Shown: piece after piece, positions 17,465 through 25,386 of the stretch
How the letters are laid out: each line of letters starts with the position of its first letter
How positions within the stretch are numbered: the first letter of the stretch is position 1
Origin: Mumia sp. zg.B17
GTDB lineage: Bacteria > Actinomycetota > Actinomycetes > Propionibacteriales > Nocardioidaceae
Reading direction: 5' to 3'
Assembly: GCF_019550915.1 (NCBI RefSeq)
Contig: NZ_JAHWCI010000008.1
Coordinates: 682,001 to 746,000, forward strand
DNA: 64,000 nucleotides
The notes under the pieces: generated by a model
Seen by the model: only the letters and a program-made list of their open reading frames with translations
The model's database searches: none
What the model was told of the DNA's origin: nothing
Position numbers and translations under genes: made by a program

Positions 17465-17701
17465 CTACTCCTCCCAGCGGGTCGCCAGGGCGGTCACCTG
17501 GTCCAGCGCGCGGTCGAGGTCCTCGGGGGTGCCCCCCGACGTGGCCGCGGCGTATCCGACCAGGAAGGCCGTCACCGGAGCGGCGCGACGCTCCACGCCG
17601 TGGGCCACGTCGCGGGCGGTCTCGAGGATGGCGTCCAGGTCGTAGTCCGGCTCGATCCCGAGCTCGACACAGACGGCGTCGGTCCAGTCCTGCAGGCTCA
17701 T
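17465..17701 (-). CDS. Small DUF6457-type protein
   Basis: A 78-residue soluble, mostly helical acidic protein (MSLQDWTDAVCVELG...LDRALDQVTALATRWEE). It matches the small DUF6457 family as I remember it, typically encoded next to or fused with MobA-like guanylyltransferases. Its ATG overlaps the mobA stop (ATGA), supporting a joint role in molybdenum-cofactor work. No catalytic motif is visible; function unknown. Confidence 0.75.
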   Translation of the reverse strand: MSLQDWTDAVCVELGIEPDYDLDAILETARDVAHGVERRAAPVTAFLVGYAAATSGGTPEDLDRALDQVTALATRWEE

Positions 17702-18294
17702 GGGTCCGACGTTATGTCCTCAGGGCGGTCGATGTCTCGCGCCTCCCGCCCCGACGACGCGATCTGACTCACCCGGAGCGGCTCGACGAGGGTCCGCATC
17801 GACACGTCGACCCAGTCCGGGCGGCGGGCGGACGCGCCCTCCAGGGCGTCACGGTGCCAGGCGCTGCACAGCTGTTGGGTGCGTCCGCCGTCGTCGACGA
17901 GCATCGCTCCCGCAAAGTCCCGGTCGGCAGCGATCGCGCCGAGGAGACGGTCGACGGTGCCGGCAGCGACGTAGGGAAGGTCGCCCGCGAGGAGCACGAC
18001 GTACGGCGCCGCGCACCGACGGAGCCCGGCGGCGACGGCGTTCGCCGGCCCCGAGCCGGGAGGCTCCTCGCGCACCCACTCGACGTCGACCGCGGTGACC
18101 CGACGGGGACCGACGACGACCCGCCGCTCGGCCTCCGACACCGCGAGCAGCGCACGGTCGAGCAGAGGGACGCCCTCGACGAGGACGCCGAGCTTGTCGG
18201 AGCCGAAGCGCCTGGACGCGCCGCCCGCCAGCACGATCGCGTCGTACGGCACGTCGTGTGGCGACCGCTCGGGCGAGCTCCTCGCGTGGGTCAC
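17698..18294 (-). CDS. mobA: MobA-like molybdenum cofactor guanylyltransferase / NTP transferase
   Basis: A 198-residue nucleotidyltransferase expected to attach GMP to molybdopterin. The signature loop is AIVLAGGASRRFGSDK near the N terminus, followed by the metal-binding ALLAGDLPYV and the DIDRPEDI end typical of MobA. Start is uncertain: GTG 18294 has GAGG a few bases upstream and is used here; GTG 18252 (VPYDAIVLAGG) also gives a family-like N terminus. The gene is divergent from the nitrilase gene and leads a minus-strand run with DUF6457, oxidoreductase, epimerase and bpa. Other NTP-transferase activity cannot be excluded. Confidence 0.82.
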   Translation of the reverse strand: MTHARSSPERSPHDVPYDAIVLAGGASRRFGSDKLGVLVEGVPLLDRALLAVSEAERRVVVGPRRVTAVDVEWVREEPPGSGPANAVAAGLRRCAAPYVVLLAGDLPYVAAGTVDRLLGAIAADRDFAGAMLVDDGGRTQQLCSAWHRDALEGASARRPDWVDVSMRTLVEPLRVSQIASSGREARDIDRPEDITSDP

Positions 18295-18341
18295 GCACCT
18301 CACCCTGCCGGAGCCTGGGGGTCGGCTGCAAAGATGGACGT

Positions 18342-19181
18342 ATGCAGGTCGCCCTCGTCCAGCTGAGCGCGACGACCGACGCCGCGACGAACCGCACGTT
18401 GGTCGACGACGTCCTCGGCACGCTCGGTCCGCACGACGGACTCGACCTCGTCGTCCTCCCCGAGGCGACGATGCACGACTTCGGTGACGGGTCCCTCGAC
18501 CTGAGCGCGGTCGCGGAGCCGCTGGACGGGCCGTTCGCGGAGCTCCTGGCAGCGCACGCGCGCCGGCTGGGCGCGTACGTGGTCGGCGGAGGGTTCGAGG
18601 CGCGTCCAGCATCGGCAGGCGGCCCGGGTCTGCCGTACAACGTGCTCCTGGCCTTCGCCCCCGACGGCAGCCTCGCTGCCTCGTACCGCAAGATCCACCT
18701 CTACGACTCGTTCGGGTACGCCGAGTCCGAGCGCCTTGCCGCGGGCGAGATCGCGCCGGCCGTCCTCGAGGTCGCGGGTCGACGGGTCGGGTTGATGACC
18801 TGCTACGACCTCCGGTTCCCCGAGATGGCGCGGATGCTGGTCGACGCCGGCGCCGACGTGCTCTGCGTCCCCGCCGCCTGGGTGCGAGGTCCTCTCAAGG
18901 AGGACCACTGGACCACCCTGCTGCGCGCGCGGGCGATCGAGAACACCATCGACGTCGTGGCCGCCGACCAGTGCGGGAAGTACGTCGGCCTCAGCATGGT
19001 CGTCGACCCGCTCGGCGTGGTCGTCGCGTCCGCGGGCGAGGAGCCCACAGTCGTACGCGCGTCCCTCTCGACCGAGCGCCTCGAGGGCGCCCGCGCGACC
19101 AACCCGTCGCTCGCCAACCGCCGCATCGCCGCGCCGGTCTCGCCGACGGCCACCGACGGCCACCAGGGAGCGACGCCGTGA
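18342..19181 (+). CDS. Carbon-nitrogen hydrolase (nitrilase superfamily amidase)
   Basis: A 279-residue C-N hydrolase that cleaves a non-peptide amide. The catalytic triad is complete: Glu41 in VVLPEATM, Lys117 in YRKIHLYDSFGY and Cys154 in MTCYDLRFPEMAR. The sequence resembles Nit-type omega-amidases or deaminated-glutathione amidases (RKIHLYD, DLRFPE), but the precise substrate is inference. ATG 18342 agrees with the family start (MQVALVQLSA); upstream codons are unlike it. The stop overlaps the GTG of the following membrane protein. Confidence 0.85.
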   Translation: MQVALVQLSATTDAATNRTLVDDVLGTLGPHDGLDLVVLPEATMHDFGDGSLDLSAVAEPLDGPFAELLAAHARRLGAYVVGGGFEARPASAGGPGLPYNVLLAFAPDGSLAASYRKIHLYDSFGYAESERLAAGEIAPAVLEVAGRRVGLMTCYDLRFPEMARMLVDAGADVLCVPAAWVRGPLKEDHWTTLLRARAIENTIDVVAADQCGKYVGLSMVVDPLGVVVASAGEEPTVVRASLSTERLEGARATNPSLANRRIAAPVSPTATDGHQGATP

Positions 19182-20245
19182 GCACCGCAGGAGGACGCCG
19201 CGCCGCACCGCGCCGCAGCGCCGACACCATCAGCTACATCCCGCCCGTGCGAGAGCCGCGCTTCAGCATGAAGGCGTTGCGCGCGGCGGGGGTCAGCGGA
19301 CTCTTCCTCGCCTGGCTCGCGGGCTTCGCCGTCGCTCTCACCTCGGTGGCGGCCGTCGGGTTTCCCGACGGTTATGCCCGCTACGGGGCTGCGCTCCTCG
19401 CCGTCGTCTTCACCGCCGGGGTCGCCCGCCGCAGCGGGGGCCGCAGCGCTCTCTGGGCCACGCTCGTCGCCATCCTCAGCGCGATCGCCCTCCTCACCGA
19501 GTGGTCGTGGGCGATGGCGGCCGCCTCCGTCCTGACCGCGACCTTCGGCGCCGTGCTCGCCGTCCTGATGACCCGTCCGGCCGAGTCGGTGTCGGCGGTC
19601 GTCCGGGAGTACACGATCGCGCTCGTGGTCGCGACGAGCGCCGCGGTCGCCGTCGCCGCCTGGAACGCCCCGCTGGTCTACCAGCGCTACTACCTCCTGG
19701 TCCTCGGTGCCGCGCTCGCCGCCACGTTCGGCATCGTCTGGAGCCTCGGGGCCGGCCTCCACGGTCTGGGGCGCCGAGGCGTCGCGCTCATCGTCGGTGG
19801 CGCCGGACTGGTCGCGGTGCTGCTCGTCTACGGGACGATCGTCCGCTCGTACGGCTCTCCCGGGGTCGTCGAGGCGATCGACGACGCGGTGGTCTGGCTG
19901 CGCGAGACGATCGGCGGCGTGCCCCGGCCGACCGAGGTGCTGATCGGGTTCCCTGCCCTCGTCTGGGGGGTCAGCACCCGGTCCAACCGGCGCCAGGGCT
20001 GGTGGATGTGCGCGTTCGGCGTCGTCGGCACGGCCGTGATGGCGACGGCGCTCGGGTCCCCGAACGCCGACACGACCTACGTCGCGCTCTCCACGCTGTA
20101 CTCCGCGATCCTCGGCCTCGGCCTCGGCCTCGCGATCCGCGCACTCGATCCCGGGTCGACGTCCCGCTCGGGCCGCCGGGCCGCACGCCGCGACGGCGAC
20201 ACCTTCGTCCGTCCCGAGCCACCTCGCTTCGCGGCGCTCAAGTAG
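19178..20245 (+). CDS. Conserved actinobacterial membrane protein of unknown function
   Basis: A 355-residue integral membrane protein that I do not recognise. The first 35 residues are basic and cytoplasmic (RRAAPRRSADT), followed by about eight predicted hydrophobic helices (for example GVSGLFLAWLAGFAVALTSV, IALVVATSAAVAVAA, GVALIVGGAGLVAVLLVY) and a polar basic tail. GTG 19178 overlaps the nitrilase stop (GTGA), so the two are probably co-translated. No transport signature or catalytic motif is visible. Confidence 0.7.
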   Translation: MSTAGGRRAAPRRSADTISYIPPVREPRFSMKALRAAGVSGLFLAWLAGFAVALTSVAAVGFPDGYARYGAALLAVVFTAGVARRSGGRSALWATLVAILSAIALLTEWSWAMAAASVLTATFGAVLAVLMTRPAESVSAVVREYTIALVVATSAAVAVAAWNAPLVYQRYYLLVLGAALAATFGIVWSLGAGLHGLGRRGVALIVGGAGLVAVLLVYGTIVRSYGSPGVVEAIDDAVVWLRETIGGVPRPTEVLIGFPALVWGVSTRSNRRQGWWMCAFGVVGTAVMATALGSPNADTTYVALSTLYSAILGLGLGLAIRALDPGSTSRSGRRAARRDGDTFVRPEPPRFAALK

Positions 20246-20315
20246 GGATCCGCCGGTCGAGCCCGCCGCGCGCGGGTGCGACAATCGACTCGGCGTCGTG
20301 CGCGCACGGCGTCGA

Positions 20316-20404
20316 GGAGGGGTGCCGGAGTGGCCGATCGGAACCGCCTTGAAAGCGGTCGCTGGCAGCGATGTCAGCCGCGGGTTCGAATCCCGCCCCC
20401 TCTG
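20316..20404 (+). tRNA. tRNA-Ser (anticodon TGA)
   Basis: An 89-base class II tRNA. Acceptor stem 20316-20322 pairs with 20397-20403 with one G-U pair, discriminator G 20404 as expected for Ser, T arm GCGGG-TTCGAAT-CCCGC, anticodon stem ACCGC/GCGGT around loop CTTGAAA with TGA at 20350-20352, and a long variable arm. CCA is not encoded. A membrane-protein gene starts four bases after its end. Confidence 0.95.
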
Positions 20405-20408
20405 CTCC

Positions 20409-20888
20409 ATGAATGAGACGACGAGATCTTCCACGTACCGCCTCACGCTGTTCCTGGCGCTGAGGCTCTTCGGCATCCGCATGATGGTCGCCGCGGTCGG
20501 CGCCGTCGTCGCGGCCGTGCTCCTCACGATCGGCGGTGACGCCGCGATCTGGGGAGTCGTCGCCTCCGTCCTCGTCGGGCTGCTGGTCGTCGCGTCGCTG
20601 GCGGCGCTGCGGTGGCCGCCGCGCCTGCTCACGCTGACCCCCACGGGTTATCAGGTCCACCGTGTCCGCGGAGTCGGTGTGCGTCAGGCGCTGTGGAGCC
20701 AGGTCGAGCGTGTTGACGACAAGCCGTCGGCCGAGGGCACCCCGACGTTGGTCATCGGCCTCGAGCACGCGCGTACGACCGAGCTGCCGCTGATGCTGTT
20801 CGGTGCCCGCGCGCTGGAGGTCCAGCGTGAGATCAGGGCGCGGCTGGACAGCTCGCACGGATACCGCCCGCTGCCGCCCGCCGAGTGA
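20409..20888 (+). CDS. Small membrane protein with PH-like domain
   Basis: A 159-residue protein with two adjacent hydrophobic helices (about 22-65: RMMVAAVGAVVAAVLLTIGG, GVVASVLVGLLVVASL) followed by a soluble beta-rich region (LTLTPTGYQVHRVRGVGVRQALWSQVERVDD...) that looks like a bacterial PH domain. ATG 20409 stands just downstream of tRNA-Ser, so the transcript may be shared with or processed from the tRNA. Function unknown; membrane-anchored binding is inference from fold resemblance. Confidence 0.7.
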   Translation: MNETTRSSTYRLTLFLALRLFGIRMMVAAVGAVVAAVLLTIGGDAAIWGVVASVLVGLLVVASLAALRWPPRLLTLTPTGYQVHRVRGVGVRQALWSQVERVDDKPSAEGTPTLVIGLEHARTTELPLMLFGARALEVQREIRARLDSSHGYRPLPPAE

Positions 20889-20946
20889 GGCCCGCCCCCG
20901 ACTGGTTCGGCCGACGCGTGACCTAGTAGCCTTGAGCGGCACCCTC

Positions 20947-21033
20947 GGAGGTGTCGCATAGTGGCCTAGTGCGCCCGCCTGCTAAGCGGGTTGAGGATAA
21001 AACCTCTCGCGGGTTCAAATCCCGCCACCTCCG
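20947..21033 (+). tRNA. tRNA-Ser (anticodon GCT)
   Basis: An 87-base class II tRNA with a perfect acceptor stem GGAGGTG/CACCTCC, T arm GCGGG-TTCAAAT-CCCGC, anticodon stem CCCGC/GCGGG, loop CTGCTAA with GCT at 20981-20983, long variable arm and discriminator G 21033. CCA is not encoded. Its 3' 19 bases are overlapped on the other strand by the end of an ABC ATPase gene. Confidence 0.95.
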
Positions 21034-21767
21034 CCGTCCGAAGCCGTGACCGGTCCCCGACCGGTCACGGCTTCGTCGTTGCCGGGCGCACCGACCACCG
21101 TCCCGCCGCGCAGCGTGAGAACCCGGTCGGCGCGCTCGACGAGCAGCGGGTCGTGGGTCGCGACGACCGCCGCGATTCCTCGCCGGTGCACCAGCTCGAC
21201 GATCAGGTCCATGACGGAGGCAGCGGTACGGCTGTCGAGCTGGCCGGTGGGTTCGTCCGCGATGAGCAGAGCCGGCTCGGCGACCAGCGCCCGGGCGACC
21301 GCGACCCGCTGCTGCTGGCCTCCCGACAGCTCGTCCGGCCGCTGTCGGCCGTGGTCGGCCAGTCCGACGGCAGCCAGCGTCTCCTCGACGCGTCGTCCTC
21401 GCTCCGCCGCGTCGACCCTACGGATCCGCAGCGGGACCTCCACGTTCTCCACGGCGGTCAGGACGGGGAGCAGGCCGAAGGACTGGAAGACGAACCCCAC
21501 CGCGTCCCTGCGCAGGCGAAGCAGCTCGTCCTCCGTCGCGGTCGCTGTGTCGGTGCCGACGAGCTCGACGCGCCCGGAGGTGGGACGGTCCAGGCCACCC
21601 AGCAGGTTGAGCAGGGTCGTCTTGCCGGAGCCCGAGGGACCGCGGACGACGACGAGCTCGCCGGGGCGCGCCTCGAGCGTCACGCCCTTGCAGGCGTGCA
21701 CCTCGCCGGCAGGGGTCCAGAAGACCCGGCCGGCCGCGTCCGCGCGGACCGCGGGCTGCGCACTCAT
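21015..21767 (-). CDS. ABC exporter ATP-binding protein (LolD/MacB type)
   Basis: A 250-residue nucleotide-binding subunit for an FtsX-type ABC system. Walker A is GPSGSGKTT, Q-loop VFQSFGLLP, signature LSGGQQQR, Walker B LLIADEPTGQLD and switch His in ATHDPLLV. ATG 21767 overlaps the stop of the second ATPase gene. Its poly-Gly C terminus (SDGGGGGI) comes from sequence antisense to tRNA-Ser-GCT. Last gene of the operon from 27854 to 21015. Confidence 0.88.
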   Translation of the reverse strand: MSAQPAVRADAAGRVFWTPAGEVHACKGVTLEARPGELVVVRGPSGSGKTTLLNLLGGLDRPTSGRVELVGTDTATATEDELLRLRRDAVGFVFQSFGLLPVLTAVENVEVPLRIRRVDAAERGRRVEETLAAVGLADHGRQRPDELSGGQQQRVAVARALVAEPALLIADEPTGQLDSRTAASVMDLIVELVHRRGIAAVVATHDPLLVERADRVLTLRGGTVVGAPGNDEAVTGRGPVTASDGGGGGI

Positions 21768-22723
21768 CGGGCACCCCCGTCGCCGTTCGTACGCGGTCCG
21801 CGGTCGTCGGCGCCCTCGGTGCCGTGACGCTCGCCCGGCCAGACACCCACGTGGTCGCTCTCGAGCGCGAGGCGGACCCGGTGCCGCAGGTCGAGCGCAC
21901 GGGTGAACTCGTCGGGCAGCTGCAGACGCCCGACACGGTCGAGAACGGCGTACTCCTCAGCGATCACGGTGTCCTCCCCGCTCTCGTCGACGGATGCGCG
22001 TCGAAGGACCTCTGTCGACGTACGTCCGTCGCGAATCTGCACCGTCCGGCTCACGTGCTCGGTCACCGTCGCGTCGTGGGTGACGATCAGGACCGTCGTC
22101 CCTCGCTCCCGGCTCACGTCGTTCATCGCCCCGAGGACCTCCGCGCTCGCCGCGTCGTCGAGCTCGCCGGTCGGCTCGTCGGCCAGCAGGACCCGAGGGG
22201 CGTTCGCCATCGCGACCGCGATGGCGACCCGCTGCTGCTGGCCGCCCGAGAGAGCGGGGGGCCGGCGGTCGCGGCAGTCGGCGACGCCGAGGAGCTCGAG
22301 CAGCTCGTCGGCGAGCACCGCCCGCCGTCGTGAGGACTGACGCCCCACGGCTCCCACGAGCGAGACATTCTCGCCCGCGGTGAGGTACGGGAGGAGGTTG
22401 CGTGCGGTCTGCTGCCACACGAACCCGACACTGTTCCGTCGGAACCGGACGCGTTCGCTCCGCCCCATCGACAGCAGGTCGTGGTCCGCGACCACGGCGC
22501 GGCCCGCGGTGGGGACGTCGAGTCCGGAGAGGATCCCCAGCAGCGTGGACTTCCCGGAACCCGACGCACCGACCACGGCCACGACCGACCCGGCGTCGAC
22601 GTGCAGGCTCAACCCTTGCAACGCCTGCACCTCGACGCCACGCGTGCTGAAGACGCGGACGAGGTCGGAGCACACGATCGCCCCGTCTGCCTCGGCTGTC
22701 TCGGCTGTGGTCACCTCGATCAC
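21764..22723 (-). CDS. ABC exporter ATP-binding protein (MacB type), second subunit
   Basis: A 319-residue ATPase. Walker A is GASGSGKST, Q-loop VWQQTARNLLPYLT, signature LSGGQQQR, Walker B VLLADEPTGELDD, H-loop VTHDATV. A C-terminal extension of about 80 residues beyond the ATPase core is charged and of unknown role. GTG 22723 overlaps the permease stop (GTGA) and was chosen over the longer open frame, which would run into the permease. Two distinct ATPases in one operon suggest a heterodimer serving the two permeases. Confidence 0.87.
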   Translation of the reverse strand: MIEVTTAETAEADGAIVCSDLVRVFSTRGVEVQALQGLSLHVDAGSVVAVVGASGSGKSTLLGILSGLDVPTAGRAVVADHDLLSMGRSERVRFRRNSVGFVWQQTARNLLPYLTAGENVSLVGAVGRQSSRRRAVLADELLELLGVADCRDRRPPALSGGQQQRVAIAVAMANAPRVLLADEPTGELDDAASAEVLGAMNDVSRERGTTVLIVTHDATVTEHVSRTVQIRDGRTSTEVLRRASVDESGEDTVIAEEYAVLDRVGRLQLPDEFTRALDLRHRVRLALESDHVGVWPGERHGTEGADDRGPRTNGDGGAR

Positions 22724-25386
22724 TCTCCCATCATCCTGAGCGAGCTGGTCAGCTCCCTGCGCGCGGATCCTTCGGCGGCGAGGAGCGCCCCGGCGAGGGT
22801 GACGAGCAGAGCGCCCACCGCGACGAGGGCCAACCAGAGCACCGGGAACGTCGTCGGCGGCCGCGCGTCGCCGCCGGTGAAAGGGTGCAGGTCGATGGCG
22901 CCCAGGAGGAGCAGCGGCAGCACGACGCCCACTACCGCACCGACCGCTCCTGCGACGACGACGAGCAGACCGACCTCCCACAGGGGAAGCACCCGGGCGC
23001 GTCGCGCGGCGAGGCCGAGCGCGCGCACCACCGCGAGGTCACGCGTGCGGGAGGCGGCACCGGCCACCAGGGCCATGACGACCGTCACGCCCACGAGCAG
23101 GGCTGCCATCGCGGCAGCTACCCCGGCGACCACGTCGACACCAGCGACGACCGGGTTCTCCGCGAGGACCGTCTCCTCCCTGGCGGGCGTCGTGACCGTG
23201 GCGTCGGGGAACAGCCTCGCGGCCCGACGCGCGAGCGCGGGCGGTGGCGCGCCGGTCGTCGAGGAGAGAACGGAGAGGACCGGATCGTACTCGGGGCGCT
23301 CGTCGCCCAGGGCATCACGGTCGGCGAGGACCCAGAGCTGGTCGGGGACACCGGCCAGGCGCGCGGGCCCGACGGCCACGACGCGGGACGGGACACGGTC
23401 GACGGTGACGTCTCGCTCTCCCTCGAGGCTGTCGGCGAGCGCCTGGGACACGACGACCGGCACGCGACCGTCGATCGGAGCCGCCAGTCGATCGACACCC
23501 GGGACGGCCCCGGGCACGTCGCGCTGGACGTCCTCGAGCGCGAGGGCGTCGGTGAGAACGCGCGTCGCGTAGGCAGTCGTGCCCGACCGCACGCTCACGT
23601 CCGACCCGTCCGTCAAGGTCACCGAGGCCCGCACGTCGGCGAGACGCGAGAGCTCTGCCACCCTCTCCGGGTCGAGCGAGGATCCGGAGACCCGGAGGTC
23701 TGCACCGGCAGCCTCGGCTGCGGTCGCCGCGCGTCCAGCGTCGAGGGTGGCGACGGCGCACCCGGCGAAGGTCGCCGCACCGAGCGCGGCGACGAGGGAG
23801 ACGACTGCAGCCGGCGAGACCCGGTCGTCTCGGGTGCGCGCGGCACCGAGGAGCCCGACCAGTCCCGTACGCCGCCGCTGCACCGCGGCGACCCGCCGCG
23901 CGAGCATCGGGAGCAGGCGCCGCGCCAGCACCGCGCCGGCCAGGCAGACGAGGACTGGCGCGGCGATCAGGAGGGGGTCGACACCACCCGTCTGCGTCCC
24001 GAGTCCTCGCTGGGAGACGGCGACCACGGAGGCCACGGCGAGGAGGATCACGGCCAGCTCGACTGCTACCCGCGGCACTCGGGGACCGCGCTCGCCGGCC
24101 GGGGTCGCGGCCAGCGCAGCGGTGACTGCGGGGAGCAGACCGCAGAGGACAGCCGGCCACCACGGGACGGCACCGTGTACCGCAGCAGCGACGGCTGCGC
24201 CGAGCGCCGCCGCCGGCAGGCCGACGATCAGCCCAACGACGGCGCCTGCGGCGGCCAGCTGGGTCGCGGAGGCGCCGCGGGCCCGGGCGAGGGCGAGCAG
24301 CGTGCCGCTGCGTGAGCGGACCAGACCTGTCGAGAGCACCAGCACGCACAGCGCCGCAGCAACAGGGGCTGACGCGAGGAGTGCGGTCAACGAGGTCAAC
24401 GACACCGCAGTGTCGTCGGCCTCACGGAGCACACCGGTGGTGTTCGTCGAGAACGTGGCAATTCCGGCCGGGACCCGCATGAACCCCTCGCCCGGAACCT
24501 CGACCTCGCTCTCCGGGGCGAGCTCGACCGCCGTCCGGGTGAAGGCGGAGAGCTCGTCGACCAGCGCCGCGCCCTCGGCGGCGGTGAGGCGCTCTGGTGT
24601 CGCGGGGTACCAGAGCTTCAGTGCCGTGTGACTGCGCTCCACGGAGGCAGGCCCGGTGCCGTGGAGGTTCTCCGCCGAGACCCACCCGGCTGCCGCCACC
24701 GTCCAACGGCCGCCAGTGGTGGTGACCACCGGGGCGATCCCCCCGGAGATCTGGCGCCAGAACGGACCCTGTGGCGCGACCGCTTCGTAGGTGCCGCTGA
24801 GCCGGTAGCGCCGGTCCGGAAGGCCACCGCCCGTCAGCACCCGTACGTCGCCGACCCTCCAGCGCGCCTCCTCGGCGGCCGCACGCGTGAGGATGAGGTC
24901 GGCCGTGGCCCGTTCACCGGCCGGCGGTCGAGGCAAGGTTCCCTCGACCATCGTCACGTGCCTCGGCAGATCGGGCGAGAGGGTCAAGTTCACGTAGCAG
25001 TCCGGCAGCATCGGGCCGCCAATCTTCTCCGCCGTCTTCCGCGTCGCCGCCGTCAGGGTGAATGCCGCGGGCTCGGTGACCGACCGCAGGAGCGGCGGCA
25101 GCTCGGCGCGGGTCTTTTCCAAGCGATCGCGCAGACCACGCCAGTCGTCGGCGACCAGCTCCGGCGGTGGCGTGATCTGCTGCTCGTCGACCAGGTCGCG
25201 CGCGGCCGGCGAAATCTCCACGAGCGCGTGGCGCTGGGCGTCGGTCAGGAGGTTCGCGAGCGCCACCGGCGCCGCGGACGCGAAGAACGCGAGCACCACG
25301 ACCACGGTCGCGGTCAGGGCGAGCACTCCGCGGAGAGCGACCACGTAGCGGAGGAGGAGCCGCGCGACACCCGATCGTCTGTTCAC
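22720..25386 (-). CDS. FtsX-like ABC permease (large extracellular domains)
   Basis: An 888-residue permease of the MacB/FtsX group. One helix near residues 15-45 precedes a large extracytoplasmic domain (about 45-330). A cluster of helices follows (SLTSLTALLASAPVAAALCVLVLSTG onward), then a second extracellular domain, and a final three-helix FtsX block (VAAAMAALLVGVTVVMALVAG...; LPLWEVGLLVVVAGAVGAVVG). GTG 25386 overlaps the stop of the upstream permease. The substrate is not evident; such exporters move lipoproteins, peptides or antibiotics. Confidence 0.82.
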   Translation of the reverse strand: MNRRSGVARLLLRYVVALRGVLALTATVVVVLAFFASAAPVALANLLTDAQRHALVEISPAARDLVDEQQITPPPELVADDWRGLRDRLEKTRAELPPLLRSVTEPAAFTLTAATRKTAEKIGGPMLPDCYVNLTLSPDLPRHVTMVEGTLPRPPAGERATADLILTRAAAEEARWRVGDVRVLTGGGLPDRRYRLSGTYEAVAPQGPFWRQISGGIAPVVTTTGGRWTVAAAGWVSAENLHGTGPASVERSHTALKLWYPATPERLTAAEGAALVDELSAFTRTAVELAPESEVEVPGEGFMRVPAGIATFSTNTTGVLREADDTAVSLTSLTALLASAPVAAALCVLVLSTGLVRSRSGTLLALARARGASATQLAAAGAVVGLIVGLPAAALGAAVAAAVHGAVPWWPAVLCGLLPAVTAALAATPAGERGPRVPRVAVELAVILLAVASVVAVSQRGLGTQTGGVDPLLIAAPVLVCLAGAVLARRLLPMLARRVAAVQRRRTGLVGLLGAARTRDDRVSPAAVVSLVAALGAATFAGCAVATLDAGRAATAAEAAGADLRVSGSSLDPERVAELSRLADVRASVTLTDGSDVSVRSGTTAYATRVLTDALALEDVQRDVPGAVPGVDRLAAPIDGRVPVVVSQALADSLEGERDVTVDRVPSRVVAVGPARLAGVPDQLWVLADRDALGDERPEYDPVLSVLSSTTGAPPPALARRAARLFPDATVTTPAREETVLAENPVVAGVDVVAGVAAAMAALLVGVTVVMALVAGAASRTRDLAVVRALGLAARRARVLPLWEVGLLVVVAGAVGAVVGVVLPLLLLGAIDLHPFTGGDARPPTTFPVLWLALVAVGALLVTLAGALLAAEGSARRELTSSLRMMGE

